A DNA stretch of 64,000 nucleotides, from contig NC_031781.1 of NCBI RefSeq assembly GCF_001522545.3, positions 7,046,911 to 7,110,910 on the forward strand, in the 5' to 3' direction. This DNA comes from Parus major (taxonomy: Eukaryota > Chordata > Aves > Passeriformes > Paridae). Within the stretch, counting starts at the first letter, position 1, and the number at the start of each line of letters is the position of its first letter. Position numbers and translations under genes: made by a program. Positions 52,669 through 64,000 of the stretch are shown here, piece after piece. Below the pieces are notes generated by a model that was given only the letters and a program-made list of their open reading frames with translations, was not told where the DNA came from and searched no databases.

Positions 52669-53076
52669 TGTATTGGTTTTGCACGTCCTGGTTTTTGGTA
52701 GCAGGGGGCCACAGCAGTGGCTCCTGTGAGGAGCTGCTGAAAGCTTCCACCATGTCCAGCAGAGCCAAGCCCTGATGGCTCTGAAGTTGGACATGCTGCT
52801 GGCCAAGGTGGGGCCAATGAGAGAGGCTGGTGATGCCTCTGTGGTGACTTGTTTAAGAAGAAAATCAAAACTAAGTCTCAGTTTTTCTCCTAGTCAGAGG
52901 AGAGGAGGAGGTGAGAACGTGTGAGGGAAACAACATGGAGACACCAAGGTCTGTGGAGAAGGAGGGGCAGGAGGTGTTTCAGGTGCCAGAGCTGAGGTTC
53001 CTCTGCAGGTGAGGACCTTGGTAAAGCAGCTGTGCCCTGCAGCCCACGGGGATCCACAGGGGATGCAGAGACCACC
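52669..53076 (+). mobile_element. Solo-LTR-like fragment of an endogenous retrovirus (songbird family)
   Basis: The segment begins with TG at 52669 (TGTATTGGTTTTGCA-like) and is clearly GC-richer than its flanks. The sequential blocks are CCTGGTTTTTGGTAGCAGGGGGCC, gCTGCTGAAAGCTTCC, GCTGGCCAAGG, GGGCCAATGA (a CCAAT box at 52814..52818), TTTAAGAAG at 52852, GAGAAACA-like, GACACCAAGGTC, GAAGGAGGGGCAGGAGGTG, and a CCCTGCAGCCCA block near 53035. I recognise this order from a very common LTR-type repeat in finch genomes, probably ERVL-like; the family name is not certain. No internal viral genes are present. The 3' end is not defined: recognisable similarity fades near 53076 and I could not identify matching target-site duplications. 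It is in the sense orientation of CACNA2D3. Confidence 0.72.
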
Positions 53077-55592
53077 TTTAGGATGTTTTGCAGGAAAGAT
53101 GATGGTCCTTTTAAACTGCACAACATTCTCCTGGTCTCCTTCATTTTTTTGAAGAAACTGCTCGTTATAATGTTTTGTTTTAGAAATGCTTAAGCATACT
53201 TTGGGAATCTAAATCTGTCTCTGCATTCTGTTTCTACTCTTTGAATGCAAATTGTGCTCATTGCCCATGGTCTCATTGCCCACAGCCACAGGATCTGCAA
53301 GGCAGTATCTTTTTAAACAATGAATAATTAATTAATTAAGACATTTTGCGATAACTATCTTAGCAAGCAGTACCTCTTCCATCCACAAATTTGGCAATTA
53401 TCAACTGTGTATAGATTTCTGATTGAAAGCAGAGAAGATGTTCTCAGTGAATTAGTCTTATAAAAATATTCATAGAGGAAAAAGAAGGGAAGAATGAAGG
53501 TATGTTTTTCATGTTAGAAGGAAAGTTTAATATTTGGAAGACAGGATCAGTCTGAATGCAGTTTGGACAATGCAAAGGCAGAGTCCAGGTGTGTATAGGG
53601 CACTGTCTCATTTAGCTGCTGAGCTCTTTTATTAAAAAAATTTACATGGGTTACATAGAGGCACCAAATGAGTTCTCATAGGTCTTATTTTTTATGTCTT
53701 CCTGTTAATGTAGAATGTAAATGATCTGGGAGGTGCTGCTGTCTGGGACATACCTCGCATGTTAGACTTCCACAGCTACACATTCCTAAGATACTCAGAT
53801 ACAACTTTCTATATATCAATCAGTCTATTTTAAAAAGCTATTGTAGAAGACATTAGTAATAATGAAAAAATTATGAATAATTTAAAGTTTGTATGGTTTC
53901 AGCATTTGATTTATTGCTTTCTGAGATGGCAGTAGTATATTTAGAAGAATCTAAGAATGTGACATATAATTAAAAAGTAACACTTGGAATGTGGGCTAGG
54001 CTTTCTGGCAGCCATCCACGGGAGCATGGCAGTATGATTGCCACTGGGGAGAGTAAAATTCTATAATGGATTTATATGTACACAAGGAAATGATAAAAGT
54101 AGATTCAAAACTGATCTTGCAGATGTTGACAGTGTATAAAAGAAAAATAGAGTAGCATTTTACCTTTTGTTATTATGAGAATATAGATAGCCAAGATCCC
54201 GTATTCTTTGTCCAAAATACGTGTTGTATCTGGGATAAAGAGCCTACTCCAGTTTTTGGTTTTTTCCCCTAAATCTGTCACCTCATATTTACCCCTACTT
54301 GTGGACAGCCATGACATATTTTCTGCTATTGAGTTTTCACTCAGCAGTTTTTCCATGGAAGAGGCTTATGAATATTTGGATAAATGTGGTTTTCAGAGGA
54401 ATGTAGATGAAAAGCAAAGCCAAGGTGTGGGTCAGTGTGTCTTGGTGACACATGCTCAGGCAGTTCTAGGTTATGGCACCTGTTGAAAAGCAAAGCCTAG
54501 CATAGTACAGTACCAGAGGTGACACACAGCATGATCACATCCACTTATAGTAGCTTTGCATAAAATCTAGGAAACACATGAGGAAATACATTGTCTCAAT
54601 ATTAACTGAAAACAACTTCTGGTTTTACAGATGGTCTTTGTTTATATGACAAGGTAAGTGTTACATTTCTAGAAAGGTGAAGAGCCCAGGTTCTCTTCAA
54701 TGATTCAAAAATACCAGGATGCAAGCACTTCTCTTTGCCTTTTAAACTCTATTTCTCAGTGTAACAGTTTCTTCACAGTAAGAAATTTAGAACTAAAGAG
54801 AGACTCCTGTGCCTGAGAGCTTTTTCATGTATAAAATTATTCTTTTCTAACCCCCTTATATTTCATAAAATCTTACAATATCTCTGCCTCCATATTTGGT
54901 CTAAGATTGAAATTTTGGACTAAAATATTGCACACCTGAAGACAACATTTCTAAATGTTTTTAAAAATAAAAATTTCTTGCAGAATAAGCCAACTTTGAC
55001 TTTCCTCATGGGGTATTTTGACAGAAGTAAGGCAAGGGTGGCCATCTGTGAACCTATCTAGCAGCCCTGGACAGTATCTCTGAGATATGGTGGAGGAGGC
55101 AGACATGTGCCAATAGAGGTAGATTGGAGAAAGGATAATTTCTTTATTTGGATCAAATCAGATGCATATTGAGAAGTATGCTTGATTTTGCCTTAAAAAA
55201 ACCAAAGAACAAAGTAAAACAATTTATCTTTGCAATAAAAGGGAAGTAGGCTTGTATAAGTTGATTTAAAGTAATGGGAGGTTTTTCCTTTGTTGTCATT
55301 TCTAGTTTACTGAATATTTAATCTTGTTTTACTTGCTTAGTTTTATAATGGAGAAACACTTCCTAGAGGATAAACCTTCATCCCATTAACACAGCTGACA
55401 GTGCAATTAAATGCATTCTATGGCTTTGCAAGACTTAGTTATCCACTGAATTTGTTGTATTTATTAAAAGTCATTGAGAAAAGAGTCCAAACTTAACTAC
55501 TGGATAAAACCCCCAGATTTTCCAATTTTAAATATTCTTAATTGTCTTAAGTGTATTTTTGTTTTCCTCACCAGTGGATGTCTGAGGAAAAG

Positions 55593-55660
55593 ACACATGT
55601 ATATAGACATATATGAAAATACATATTTATATATATCTATATGTGTGTGTATATATATAT
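55593..55660 (+). repeat. TA/TG alternating repeat
   Basis: A degenerate alternating purine-pyrimidine stretch: ATGTATATAGACATATATG, then ATATTTATATATATCTATATG, TGTGTGT and ATATATATAT. It is a likely length-variable microsatellite. Confidence 0.88.
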
Positions 55661-57640
55661 CCTGTGTGGTGGAGAGTGATGCAGTCTGTTCTCACATCAA
55701 AGGATGTTGACATATCCAGTGTGATTCACTGAAGTATTACAGGAAATATTATGGACACAAGATAGTTTTGTGACCATGGTTCTGCAGCTAAGCTGTCAAG
55801 TTCTGCATCAGAAGAATTTTAATTTAAGCTGTAGTACAAGAGTAATGTCTGTTTTCCTGCCTATGCAGAGACAGTCAGATCACAGCTCTGCACTGCCTGC
55901 TGTTTGTACAGCACACAGATCACTTCTGAGAGCCAGGATGATATTGTAACCAGTATTTTAGTGCTTGCCTGCTTTCCCAGAGTTTGTTTCCAGTGAGATT
56001 CCATTGTATAGCCCGAGGCACAGCTTCTCACTTTAAGCTCTGTGACTATTGAAGCATTTCAGAGCTGGCTCAGCACTTTGGTCTCTTCAGCATAGCCCCA
56101 AGTGCCAGTGTCACACACACAGAGTTACATTTTCATGGTCCTGAAATCCAGCGCGTGCTCAGCTACTGTGCTCCGTGTGGGGAGATTGAAGTCTGTGCTT
56201 CAGAATTCTGTGGAACTGACATCTGCATCTTTTAGCTTGGGCTTTTTGCCCTTTACTCCTAGTAAAGCCCTGGGGTGAATATCACATGAACTCTTAAATG
56301 CCATTCAGAGGTGCACACACAGCAGCACCATGCTGTTACAAATGAATAGGCTTGTTCTGAACAGACTCAGTTTTGGAAACTTTTCTTCCCAGGATGATTT
56401 ACAGTGATGTCTGTTCAAATTAGTCTGAACACAGAAACGTCCACTCCTGCCGTGGAACTCTGTGAAAAGAATTGATGTCTTTGAAGTGCCCATGGTGAAA
56501 TGTTGACTGGTGTGTGGAAAAGTGAGATGTAGTGGGCAATGCATGAAAGGACCATATTAACTTGTGAAGTCTACAGCAATAACTGTCTTTCATCCATGGC
56601 TTTCTTGGTCCCTTCCTGTTTTCCCTCGTTGCTGCAGCTGAATTGAAATACCAGTGTCTGGACATGTGCAGGGGGTTATTCAGGTGCATTTTCTCCTTAG
56701 AGAAACTCGATACCGATAACCACCTTACCTAAAAGGCATTAGCTCTGCTTCAGGGAGGATGTGTGCTCTCTGCAGGGAGAGGAAAATATGTTAAAATCAA
56801 TTAGTGAATCTAATAATGATATGTCAAAATAAAGCATAAAATTTCCCCAAAAGTGTTGGGTCTGGGAAGTTGCTCTCCAGTTTTCATTATACTGGAGGAT
56901 GGGGCTTGTAATAATGAACAGTGTTTCAGTTTTTCCTTGTATGAATACATTTTAAACTCAGGAAGAAAGATGAACTTTTAGCCCAGTGCTTACGCTGATT
57001 TCTTTTTAATGTTGACATGATTTATACTGAATACATTTCTTATAATTTACCTAGAACTATTTCTGACATTTCATCATGTCTACCACTATGTGTAGTGTAC
57101 ACATGTACACATGTACTGCCAGGTGATTTAGAATTATATTTTGAGTTCACTGTCATGTTTTTGTGAATTTTGTAATTAAATCTCTATTCTTTACTGTAAT
57201 ATATTATAGAGGGGAGCAACTGAGTAATATGGCTTAAATATAATTGTAATTAATGTCCAAAACCCTGTCCTTGATAAGAACTCCCTCTTTCCTACCCTGG
57301 CATTAGACTGTGATCCATGCATTCTGCTAGTTGCAGTTTTGGCACTGGGGAGGATTTTTTTATCAGATTGGCTGTCTTTGGCAAATACCTACCAGCAGCC
57401 CAGTGGTTGGTTGGTTTATAAAATCTCAACTATCATAAACTTCCAGGTTCCTCATAACTATGCCTCAGTAAATTACTTCTGCATTTTTACATTGTCAGGC
57501 CTGGTTCTCTGCTGAGTTAGGAATTACACGTATGTTACAGGAAAGATCTTTTTTTAAGACAGCTGGAGAACAGTTTGTGCATGGTCAATAATTTTGTGAA
57601 AAATTATTTTCTCCAAATCCTTTTTTTGATTGAGAATAAA

Positions 57641-57687
57641 GAAGAAAAAAACCAAACCAAACAAAACAAAGCCCAAAAGAAAAATAT
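57641..57687 (+). repeat. A/C-rich low-complexity tract
   Basis: About 45 nt of A-rich sequence with repeated AACC and AAAC units. Confidence 0.88.
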
Positions 57688-58527
57688 TCCACTGGATTAC
57701 AGATTATCAGGTATCTATCCAGATATATTTAGATAATGAAGTAGAAGCCTTTATGTAAGATATTGCTTTGTCTTTAGTGACAGAGTAGAAAGAATCAAGC
57801 TAGAAAATAAAATTTGATGATCAATCATACAGTCTGAAGTTAATCTGCTACTTTGAAAACTAAAAGCAATAATATAAATTTTAATTTAGAGAATCTGTTT
57901 TAAGTGTCTTCCGTCTGTTCTTCTCATCCTGATACTGTGATAGAGCTGCTGTTCTGGAGTTTTTGAAGTACAGGAAGCAATTTTATCAGTGCTTTCCATA
58001 ACTGCAGAGTTTTTCAGTGATGGATGCAGAAGTCCATGAATATTTTCAAGCGTTTCTGTCAACAGGAGATATGGTTTATGTCAACTCAACTAACAAACAT
58101 AAGGCACACAATATGTTGCTGAGAGTCTCAAACTGTGTAAATCAAGCTGTAAAATCCATGTTTTTTAAAACTGTTTCATGACTGTAAAATACACTTTAAA
58201 GTTCAATAATTAGTAAAAAGATAAAGAAGTCTTCAGTAACAATAGTCTAAATTCATTTTTCCTTAAATTAATGGCACACTAATACTAATTCCATGTCAAT
58301 GGATTTAAAACACATTCAAATATTAACAACCATTTGACTCTGTAGCCATGACCACGCTGTGTAAATATGGATTTATAAAAAAAAGTTATTAAAAAGTATC
58401 TTACAGCTCTTAAGGTATATTTGGACTTCATTTATTTTGAGGACAAGATGACTATCAATATTTTCCTACAGATTTAAATTCAATTCTTATAATTGCTCAC
58501 ATTTTCACAATTCAATTTCTTTCCATG

Positions 58528-58540
58528 TTTTTTTTTTTTT
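58528..58540 (+). repeat. Poly-T run
   Basis: Thirteen consecutive T residues, about 280 bp from the CR1 3' end. Confidence 0.88.
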
Positions 58541-58819
58541 ACAAGGTTGCAATACTGTTTTGCAGAAAGAGGCTTTATCTCTTTGTCTTACAGCTTTGCT
58601 CATGACATGATTCTTAGCAGCAAATGTGCACTGTCTTTTGTGCCTCCCTTTGCCTCTGTCATCTATCATTTCACTTGCTGTTGAAAGTATAGATTTTATC
58701 ATGTGACTTAAACCTTTGTTTAAAAGCTTTCTGTTGGGATTATTGTTATTTCTGCTGTGGAAAGTTTGCAATCAATTGTTTGTGTGCTCTTTTATTGCTT
58801 TGTGGATTGTAGATTGTGT

Positions 58820-59090
58820 AGTAGTTTGGGTTGGAAGAGAGGTCATCTACTCTAATTCTTTACAATTAAAAATATCATCTACTCTAATTCTTCTTCATGG
58901 AGCAGGGACATCTTCACCTCAATCGTGGTGCTCAGAGCCTGAGCAGGGAGGGGACACCAAGCAACTCTGAGTAACCTGTTCCAGTGCCTCACCAACTTCA
59001 TCGTAAAAAATTTCATCCTTATCTCTAGTCTGAACCTGCCATCTTTTAAATTAAAACCTTTATCTCTTTCCATCCTTCACCTCTTTCTAC
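58820..59090 (-). mobile_element. CR1 LINE, 5'-truncated 3' end
   Basis: Read on the minus strand, this is the terminal part of a CR1 retrotransposon. The + strand shows GTTTGGGTTGGAAGAGAGGTCATCTA, a GAGCAGGGACATCTTCACC block, CTGAGTAACCTGTTCCAGTGCC, CTCACCAACTTCATCGTAAA, TTTCATCCTTATCTCTAGTC, TGAACCTGCC and TTTATCTCTTTCCATCCTTC, all in the order of the CR1 consensus reverse complement. On the minus strand the open frame at 58879..59073 contains R-F-R-L-E-I-R-M-K-F-F-T-M and R-H-W-N-R-L, which are typical of the C-terminal end of the CR1 ORF2 reading frame. The 3' end is near 58820, without an obvious preserved octamer tail. The element is too short to be active. An internal 32-bp duplication is listed separately. 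Confidence 0.88.
58843..58892. repeat. Short tandem duplication inside the CR1 copy
   Basis: The 18-mer TCATCTACTCTAATTCTT occurs at 58843..58860 and again, perfectly, at 58875..58892. The 14 nt between the copies are A/T-rich and are not part of the CR1 consensus as I remember it. This suggests a small insertion or duplication after the CR1 copy was established. Confidence 0.9.
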
Positions 59091-60171
59091 ATTTACAATC
59101 ACCAATACTTTTAAAATTATTTGCAAACAATATGAATAGAATGCAACTGTGAATAATTCTGATCTCAATATCTTTAGTACAAAAGACTACAGGTGTAGCC
59201 TGTGTTTTTCTGCATACTGTATTTACTTCTTGAATGCTGAAAACATTGCAAAAGGAGATCTTGGACTTAGACTTCACAAATATTCTTTAAGTTTTGCTTG
59301 AACAGTTTAGAGACTGGTAAAGAATATTACCTGTGTCAAATGGCATTTCCATTGCATGCTGCTCACCGCATGTTAAAAGATGAGTTTATGCACTATAAGT
59401 CAATAAATGCAGACTCTAATCAAAAGTTTTGCTTGCATAAGAAAAAAAATCTGCTGCATGTAATAGAGCCTTCTCGAGAAGATATTGAAATGTGATGAAC
59501 CACAACCATTTTTTGATTGAGGTTTTTTCAATTTGATACTTAAAAAGAGCTATGAATATCATTCAGTCATACTTTCCTATCAATGCCTTCCAACTGGCTG
59601 CCAAAATTGAGATTACCTATTTTCTGGAATATTAGAACCAAAAAAATCATTTCTCAAGTGATGCAGAAAGATTATAATCTGCAGCTAGCACATATGCAAA
59701 ACCGTTTTCCTGTAAGGTGTGAAATTAAGAAATAAAATCTTGTCTGTCACTGTCGTATATGATTTTATGGACTTTGGTTCTGAACATTCAGCATCCCGGA
59801 GTTGTTATTTAAATATTTATGGTCACATACTGTCCTGGAGCACCGTATTTATATTTTGTAATCTTTCACCTGGATTGTTTGTCTTCACATTTTAAGGTCT
59901 CTAGGACAGTGTTTGCACTGTCTTCCTAACACTGGGCATGGTTTAATTTAAAAGGAGTTTTCTTAGTTCATCAGATTTAATCAAAGTTTCAGAGAATGTC
60001 CTATCTTCCCATATTTCTTTGTTTTAACTCTTGTTGCCTGTTGGACAGAGATGCACAGACTTCTCTGCTTCTTCCATCTGGTTTTGTTTAAATTCTGCCT
60101 CAAATCTGATTCCCAGAATTTACTCAGGCTGCTGCTTTGTTCTTGAAAAGGGCTTTAGCTTCACAGATTTA

Positions 60172-60193
60172 TTTTTTTTTTTAATTTTTTTTT
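60172..60193 (+). repeat. Poly-T run
   Basis: Eleven T, AA, then nine T. Confidence 0.9.
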
Positions 60194-62870
60194 CTCTCAA
60201 GCCTCTGTCTTTAACAGCAAGCCTTTTGGAAATGTTGGCATGGCCAGGCAAGATGTGTACTGTGCTTTATCTTTGCTGTGTTCTAGTCTGTCTCTGGCTG
60301 TGGATCTAATCTGTGTGTTTCTAATACATCCTCATCACCATGGCAACTAGATGTCAGATCCAGGCTACATGGAAACATAAAGTATTTCCTCTAGAAAGCC
60401 CCAGTCTCTCCCACTCCTGATCCAGCAGCTGTTGCTTAGTTACTCAGCATTGGGCTTTTTCCTTTGACAAATGTGAGCCAGTGACTGTTTGTTACTGAAC
60501 ACTATCTCAGGTACAATATTAAGAAGCTTTTTGACCTGACACACCTCTGTCAATCATGATGCCACCCCTACTTCCTTGTTGCTTTTAAGGACAAGAAAGT
60601 GACAATAATAATGGGTGTCTGAAAACCTTTAGGAGTGAATATGCATTAATTAAATGGTTGTCTGGCAGACTAAAACTGTAACTTTACTATGTAGCGAAGA
60701 AGATTGACATTTGACAAAGAAAAATAGTAGTTTATCTAAATATACATATTCATTTTGTCTACTGTTTTAGAATCCTGTAATAATTTGTTTCTCCATGCTG
60801 CCACATTACACAGACCCTTTGCTTTTTCTAGGGTATGTGTTGTGTGAAGAGGAAGGCGGCTTGCTCTTCTGGTTAAGCATTAGAATGCTTGTCTGGAATA
60901 TAAACTGTTTCAAAATATTGTTTGGCTAAAAACTTACAAAGACATTTTTACACTATACTTTGTTTATTTAGGTGTCTTACAGCTTTTATTTGGCACATTC
61001 CTGAAGGAGTAAATAGTGTTTAAGAATACATAACAGATTTTGCAATGTGCTCATCCCAAGATACATTTGTACATCTGCTCATTGTTTTTAATGCTATCTT
61101 CAGAAGCTTTAGGACCAGCTGAACATTTTCATATATTGTATGAGTAAAACTTCCATCTTACTCAGATTTTGCAAGCAGTCTTTTGTGCAAGGAGGGGCTA
61201 CACAAGGATTATAAAACACAAGAGAAGTAAGGGCCTGTTGATTTGAGAGGATAAGAGATGGTGACTTGCTGTGGTAGATAAGTGTGCTGTTATATCCAAC
61301 ACTTGCACATTCATACTCTGTTGATGCTCCCAGGAATGGAGCAGTAGTGATTTAATTTATTATAGCCCAGTACAACAGTGATGCATTTTACTTGCTAAAA
61401 CATTTCTCTCTGAAGGTTCTCATGCCTCCATTTACTGCCTGCAAGAAGCATGATGTGTTGATAAACACAGGCTGACTTTGGAACCTCCTTCAAAGCATTA
61501 TTTGTTGGTCCCAACTGCACCGTGCTGTGCTGTTAAGGCAGCCTGCTTCTGTAACTCCGTGTCTCTGAATGTCTGTGCAATAGGAATGGGACATTTTAGT
61601 GCTAATTAACAGGTTTGCATGGTCTTGTCTTTAAAATGGCTTTTGTAAAGACTGGTGGATGGATCTGCTCCTGAGAAATTTCTGTAAGGATGACTTTTAT
61701 TTCCAAGACTGTGCCTTGCCTTTGTCATACATCACTTTGACAATAGCGCTGATAAAATTGTCCCTTTTGGTATGTTGTGCATTAAATATTTTACAGCATG
61801 GCTGGCTGGATTTAACAGCAGTCACATTTGCTTTCTTTTCCCCTGATTTGCAGTGTGTTCCAGTGGCTTCCTCTATTGCTCATTGGGACACTTTTCCTGG
61901 TCTGCCATTTGCCAGAGGTTTGAATTTCCTGGCTGCTGATAGTTACTCTTCTATCAGACTGTGCAGAAGTTTCTTCTTGCCATGTGTTAGAACTGGCTCC
62001 TTTTATTTGCAGTATTCATGGCTAATTTTGCTTCTGTGGTGAAAATACAGTGGATATAAGGCCTCTGTTCAATTTGCTTAATTCCTGTGTTCTCAGAATT
62101 TGTTTTCTGTTTTCCACTTGGAAAACCCTTTCTATCAGTGGTTTTCTATCTTGTTCATCCTTTCTCTTTACATTATGCCTTCTTAGAGTTCTGTGCTGTG
62201 CTGTTTTCTTACTATCCTTTCATTTTTCACAGTCCTCAATTTGTATCATGGGGAATTGTGGAAATGAGCATGTTTCACTGAAAATACAGAAGTATCCTAT
62301 CTGCAGTAACATGAATTAATATATCTGTCAGGATTACTGGGTTTGCACTTTAGCTCTCAGCTCAAAGCAATTGCTGGGTGGACAATCCCATCTATTAGGA
62401 GCATGTCAGAGACAGGTCTAACTGCCTCAAATACCTTGGCTTCTGAGACACAAGCTCTATTAAAGCTGCATCTTTTAACTTTGTCCTGGGATGCCCTTGA
62501 CTTCTGCTCTGAGTTTCTCCTTTAAAGCAGAAGATAATATTCTGTTTTCATAGATGGTGCCTATGTACTGTTTCCAGAGCTTACTCTAAACTGCCCTCTG
62601 GTCACTCTCCACACTGATTGCCTTTAGCTGTTACATCTAAGAAGTTAAGTGAAGTCCAGCCAGGCCAGTACCAAATGGGTGAAGTGGGCTCAAATCTCCA
62701 CTGATTTGCTGCAGGAAATTTTCTATAACTCATGAAATGGCAAGCCCTTAGAAGACAGCAATGAATCTCTGTCCCAGAATACTGTTAGTGAGAACATTGC
62801 AGCTGTAATTCTGCTTTCAAATGAGCTAAAGTTGAATCTCAGTCCATCTTGTTAATTAAATAAAAAATTA

Positions 62871-62960
62871 CAACCCCCCCCAAACCAAAAAAAAAGAACA
62901 CTGTCCCTCCCACACCATAAAACAATACAAAGCATCACCCAAAAGCACTCATGAAACTCA
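62871..62960 (+). repeat. A/C-rich low-complexity tract
   Basis: It starts with a CAACCCCCCCC run and an A run, then continues about 60 nt as A/C-biased sequence with few G or T. Confidence 0.85.
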
Positions 62961-64000
62961 ACATAAAAATAAACACATCTGGCCATACTCCAGTTCTTCT
63001 GCTGCCACTTCAAAGGAGAAGGGTAAAGTTATTAGGGAAATGTTGGAAGATGAAGGCACTAAATGCCTACTGCTATGCCTTTATACAGTCACGTACTTGA
63101 AGTCTTTACCATCCCATATTCTTGCAAGGCGGGAATGTGATTTCTGACATTGGTGAACAGTTCCCAGCACATGAAGCAAAATGGACAAACACCTTCTTTT
63201 ATGTCTACAGATGGCCAGATGCTTTGATCTGTGAGCTGATGCATCCACATTACCCTGGAGTCAGACAGAGGGGAAGAGAGAGAAAAAAGTGAAGGCAGTT
63301 GCCAAAACTGGCATCCAGCCCCAGCTCTTGAATATGCTGGACCACCCTGAAAAGCATTCATATTAGTGTTGAACAGTGTAATTATTGGATTGTTGTTATA
63401 TGTCCCAGCAAAGTATGTGATTTTGTTATTCTTTAAAATAAAACCAGACTAAATATGTTGTCAATGTCATAAAAACTAAGCTAATATTGTTGCTATCTCT
63501 GAGCCAGAAAGAGTGCTGGATTTTGCATTCCTTTTCCAGTGCCTGGACCCATAGGCTGTGCTTGTTTTGCTTCTTGGTATGAGAGAACTGTTCTGCAGTT
63601 TAGGGCTGCCCTCGAGGCTCTCAGGCATTACAGGAGGGAAGATCATTTTTAATGTCAGCACCTCTGACAGCTTTCCAGGAGAAAGTAATGATTATATCAC
63701 AAAAGGAATAGAATTAAGGGAAAAGACTAAGGATCATCAGTAACTTTTTTCTTGATAATAAAGCAGAGTACAGCAAGAAAGAAAAGCATTTCACACTTTC
63801 TTCATAGTTACTGAGTTCCTCAGTGGTTTCCCTTATTTTCTGTAAAACACATTGCAATGATTGAAATGCAGAATGGGTTGTGTAGGTATTAGTTTTGTTC
63901 TATAGATTTAGCATAATCTAGATACTTTTATGTGAACATAAAAAAAAAGTCATTACCTTTGGCTGTTGCACATATTTAGCTTGTGCACCTTCCTTGCCTT

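Larger units (their letters stand above)
49742..64000 (+). other. CACNA2D3: CACNA2D3 intron, 5' part (downstream of the 163-nt exon)
   Basis: This is the beginning of the next intron, starting with GTAAGA at 49742 and running past the window end. The next family exon should begin by completing an Asp codon and then encode a P-A-I-V-N-G-V-Y-W-like stretch. I did not find it on the + strand here. The region holds an old CR1 piece (about 51.9 kb), an LTR fragment (52.7-53.1 kb), a clear CR1 tail (58.8-59.1 kb), TA/TG repeats (55.6 kb) and AC-rich tracts (57.6 and 62.9 kb). The remaining sequence is ordinary AT-rich intron with no supported gene. Confidence 0.88.

Noticed and set aside
57097..57116. 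GTACACAT repeated 2.5 times, considered as a regulatory palindrome
   Set aside because: It is a short tandem repeat and not a true palindrome over its length. Nothing links it to a function.
61659..62319. Hydrophobic open frames of 127 and 89 codons suggesting membrane proteins
   Set aside because: The hydrophobicity follows from T-rich codons in T-rich intron sequence. There is no conserved pattern, and the two frames are adjacent and unrelated.

Overview
This window looks like bird genomic DNA, and probably from a songbird (passerine). It is AT-rich and almost entirely intronic. There are no bacterial-type genes, no operons, no rRNA, no CRISPR array and no convincing tRNA. The organism call rests on three things: coding exons of a vertebrate calcium-channel accessory subunit, CR1-type LINE tails of the kind that dominate bird genomes, and a solo-LTR-like repeat that I recognise from memory as a family abundant in songbird genomes.

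The only protein-coding sequence I can support is two consecutive + strand exons of CACNA2D3 (voltage-gated calcium channel auxiliary subunit alpha-2/delta-3). The first exon is 17034..17093 (60 nt, 20 codons). The second is 49579..49741 (163 nt, 54 codons plus one base). Both have AG/GT splice borders and they join in frame to give a continuous 74-residue stretch of the extracellular N-terminal region, ahead of the VWA domain. The upstream exon and the next downstream exon are not in the window. It therefore holds at least 17.0 kb of the preceding intron, the complete 32.5 kb intron between the two exons, and at least 14.3 kb of the following intron.

Inside the introns I find one clear CR1 3' end (minus strand, about 58820..59090), three older or weaker CR1-like pieces, and one LTR fragment in gene-sense orientation (52669..53076). 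There is also a local direct duplication of about 120 bp (copies near 18916 and 20129), a short GC-rich inverted repeat near 42.9 kb, and many A-rich, T-rich, AC-rich and TA-rich low-complexity tracts. Several GC-richer blocks (about 7.7-8.2, 15.4-15.9, 20.2-20.6, 28.9-29.5, 34.7-35.3 and 44.2-44.5 kb) carry the longest open frames, but none of these resembles a protein I know. I treat them as unexplained sequence, not genes.

I found no evidence for a new biological system. The observations most worth checking are the 1.2-kb-spaced duplication, the sense-oriented LTR just downstream of a coding exon, the frame-neutral 60-nt exon, and a 23-nt microexon-like segment at 54631..54653.
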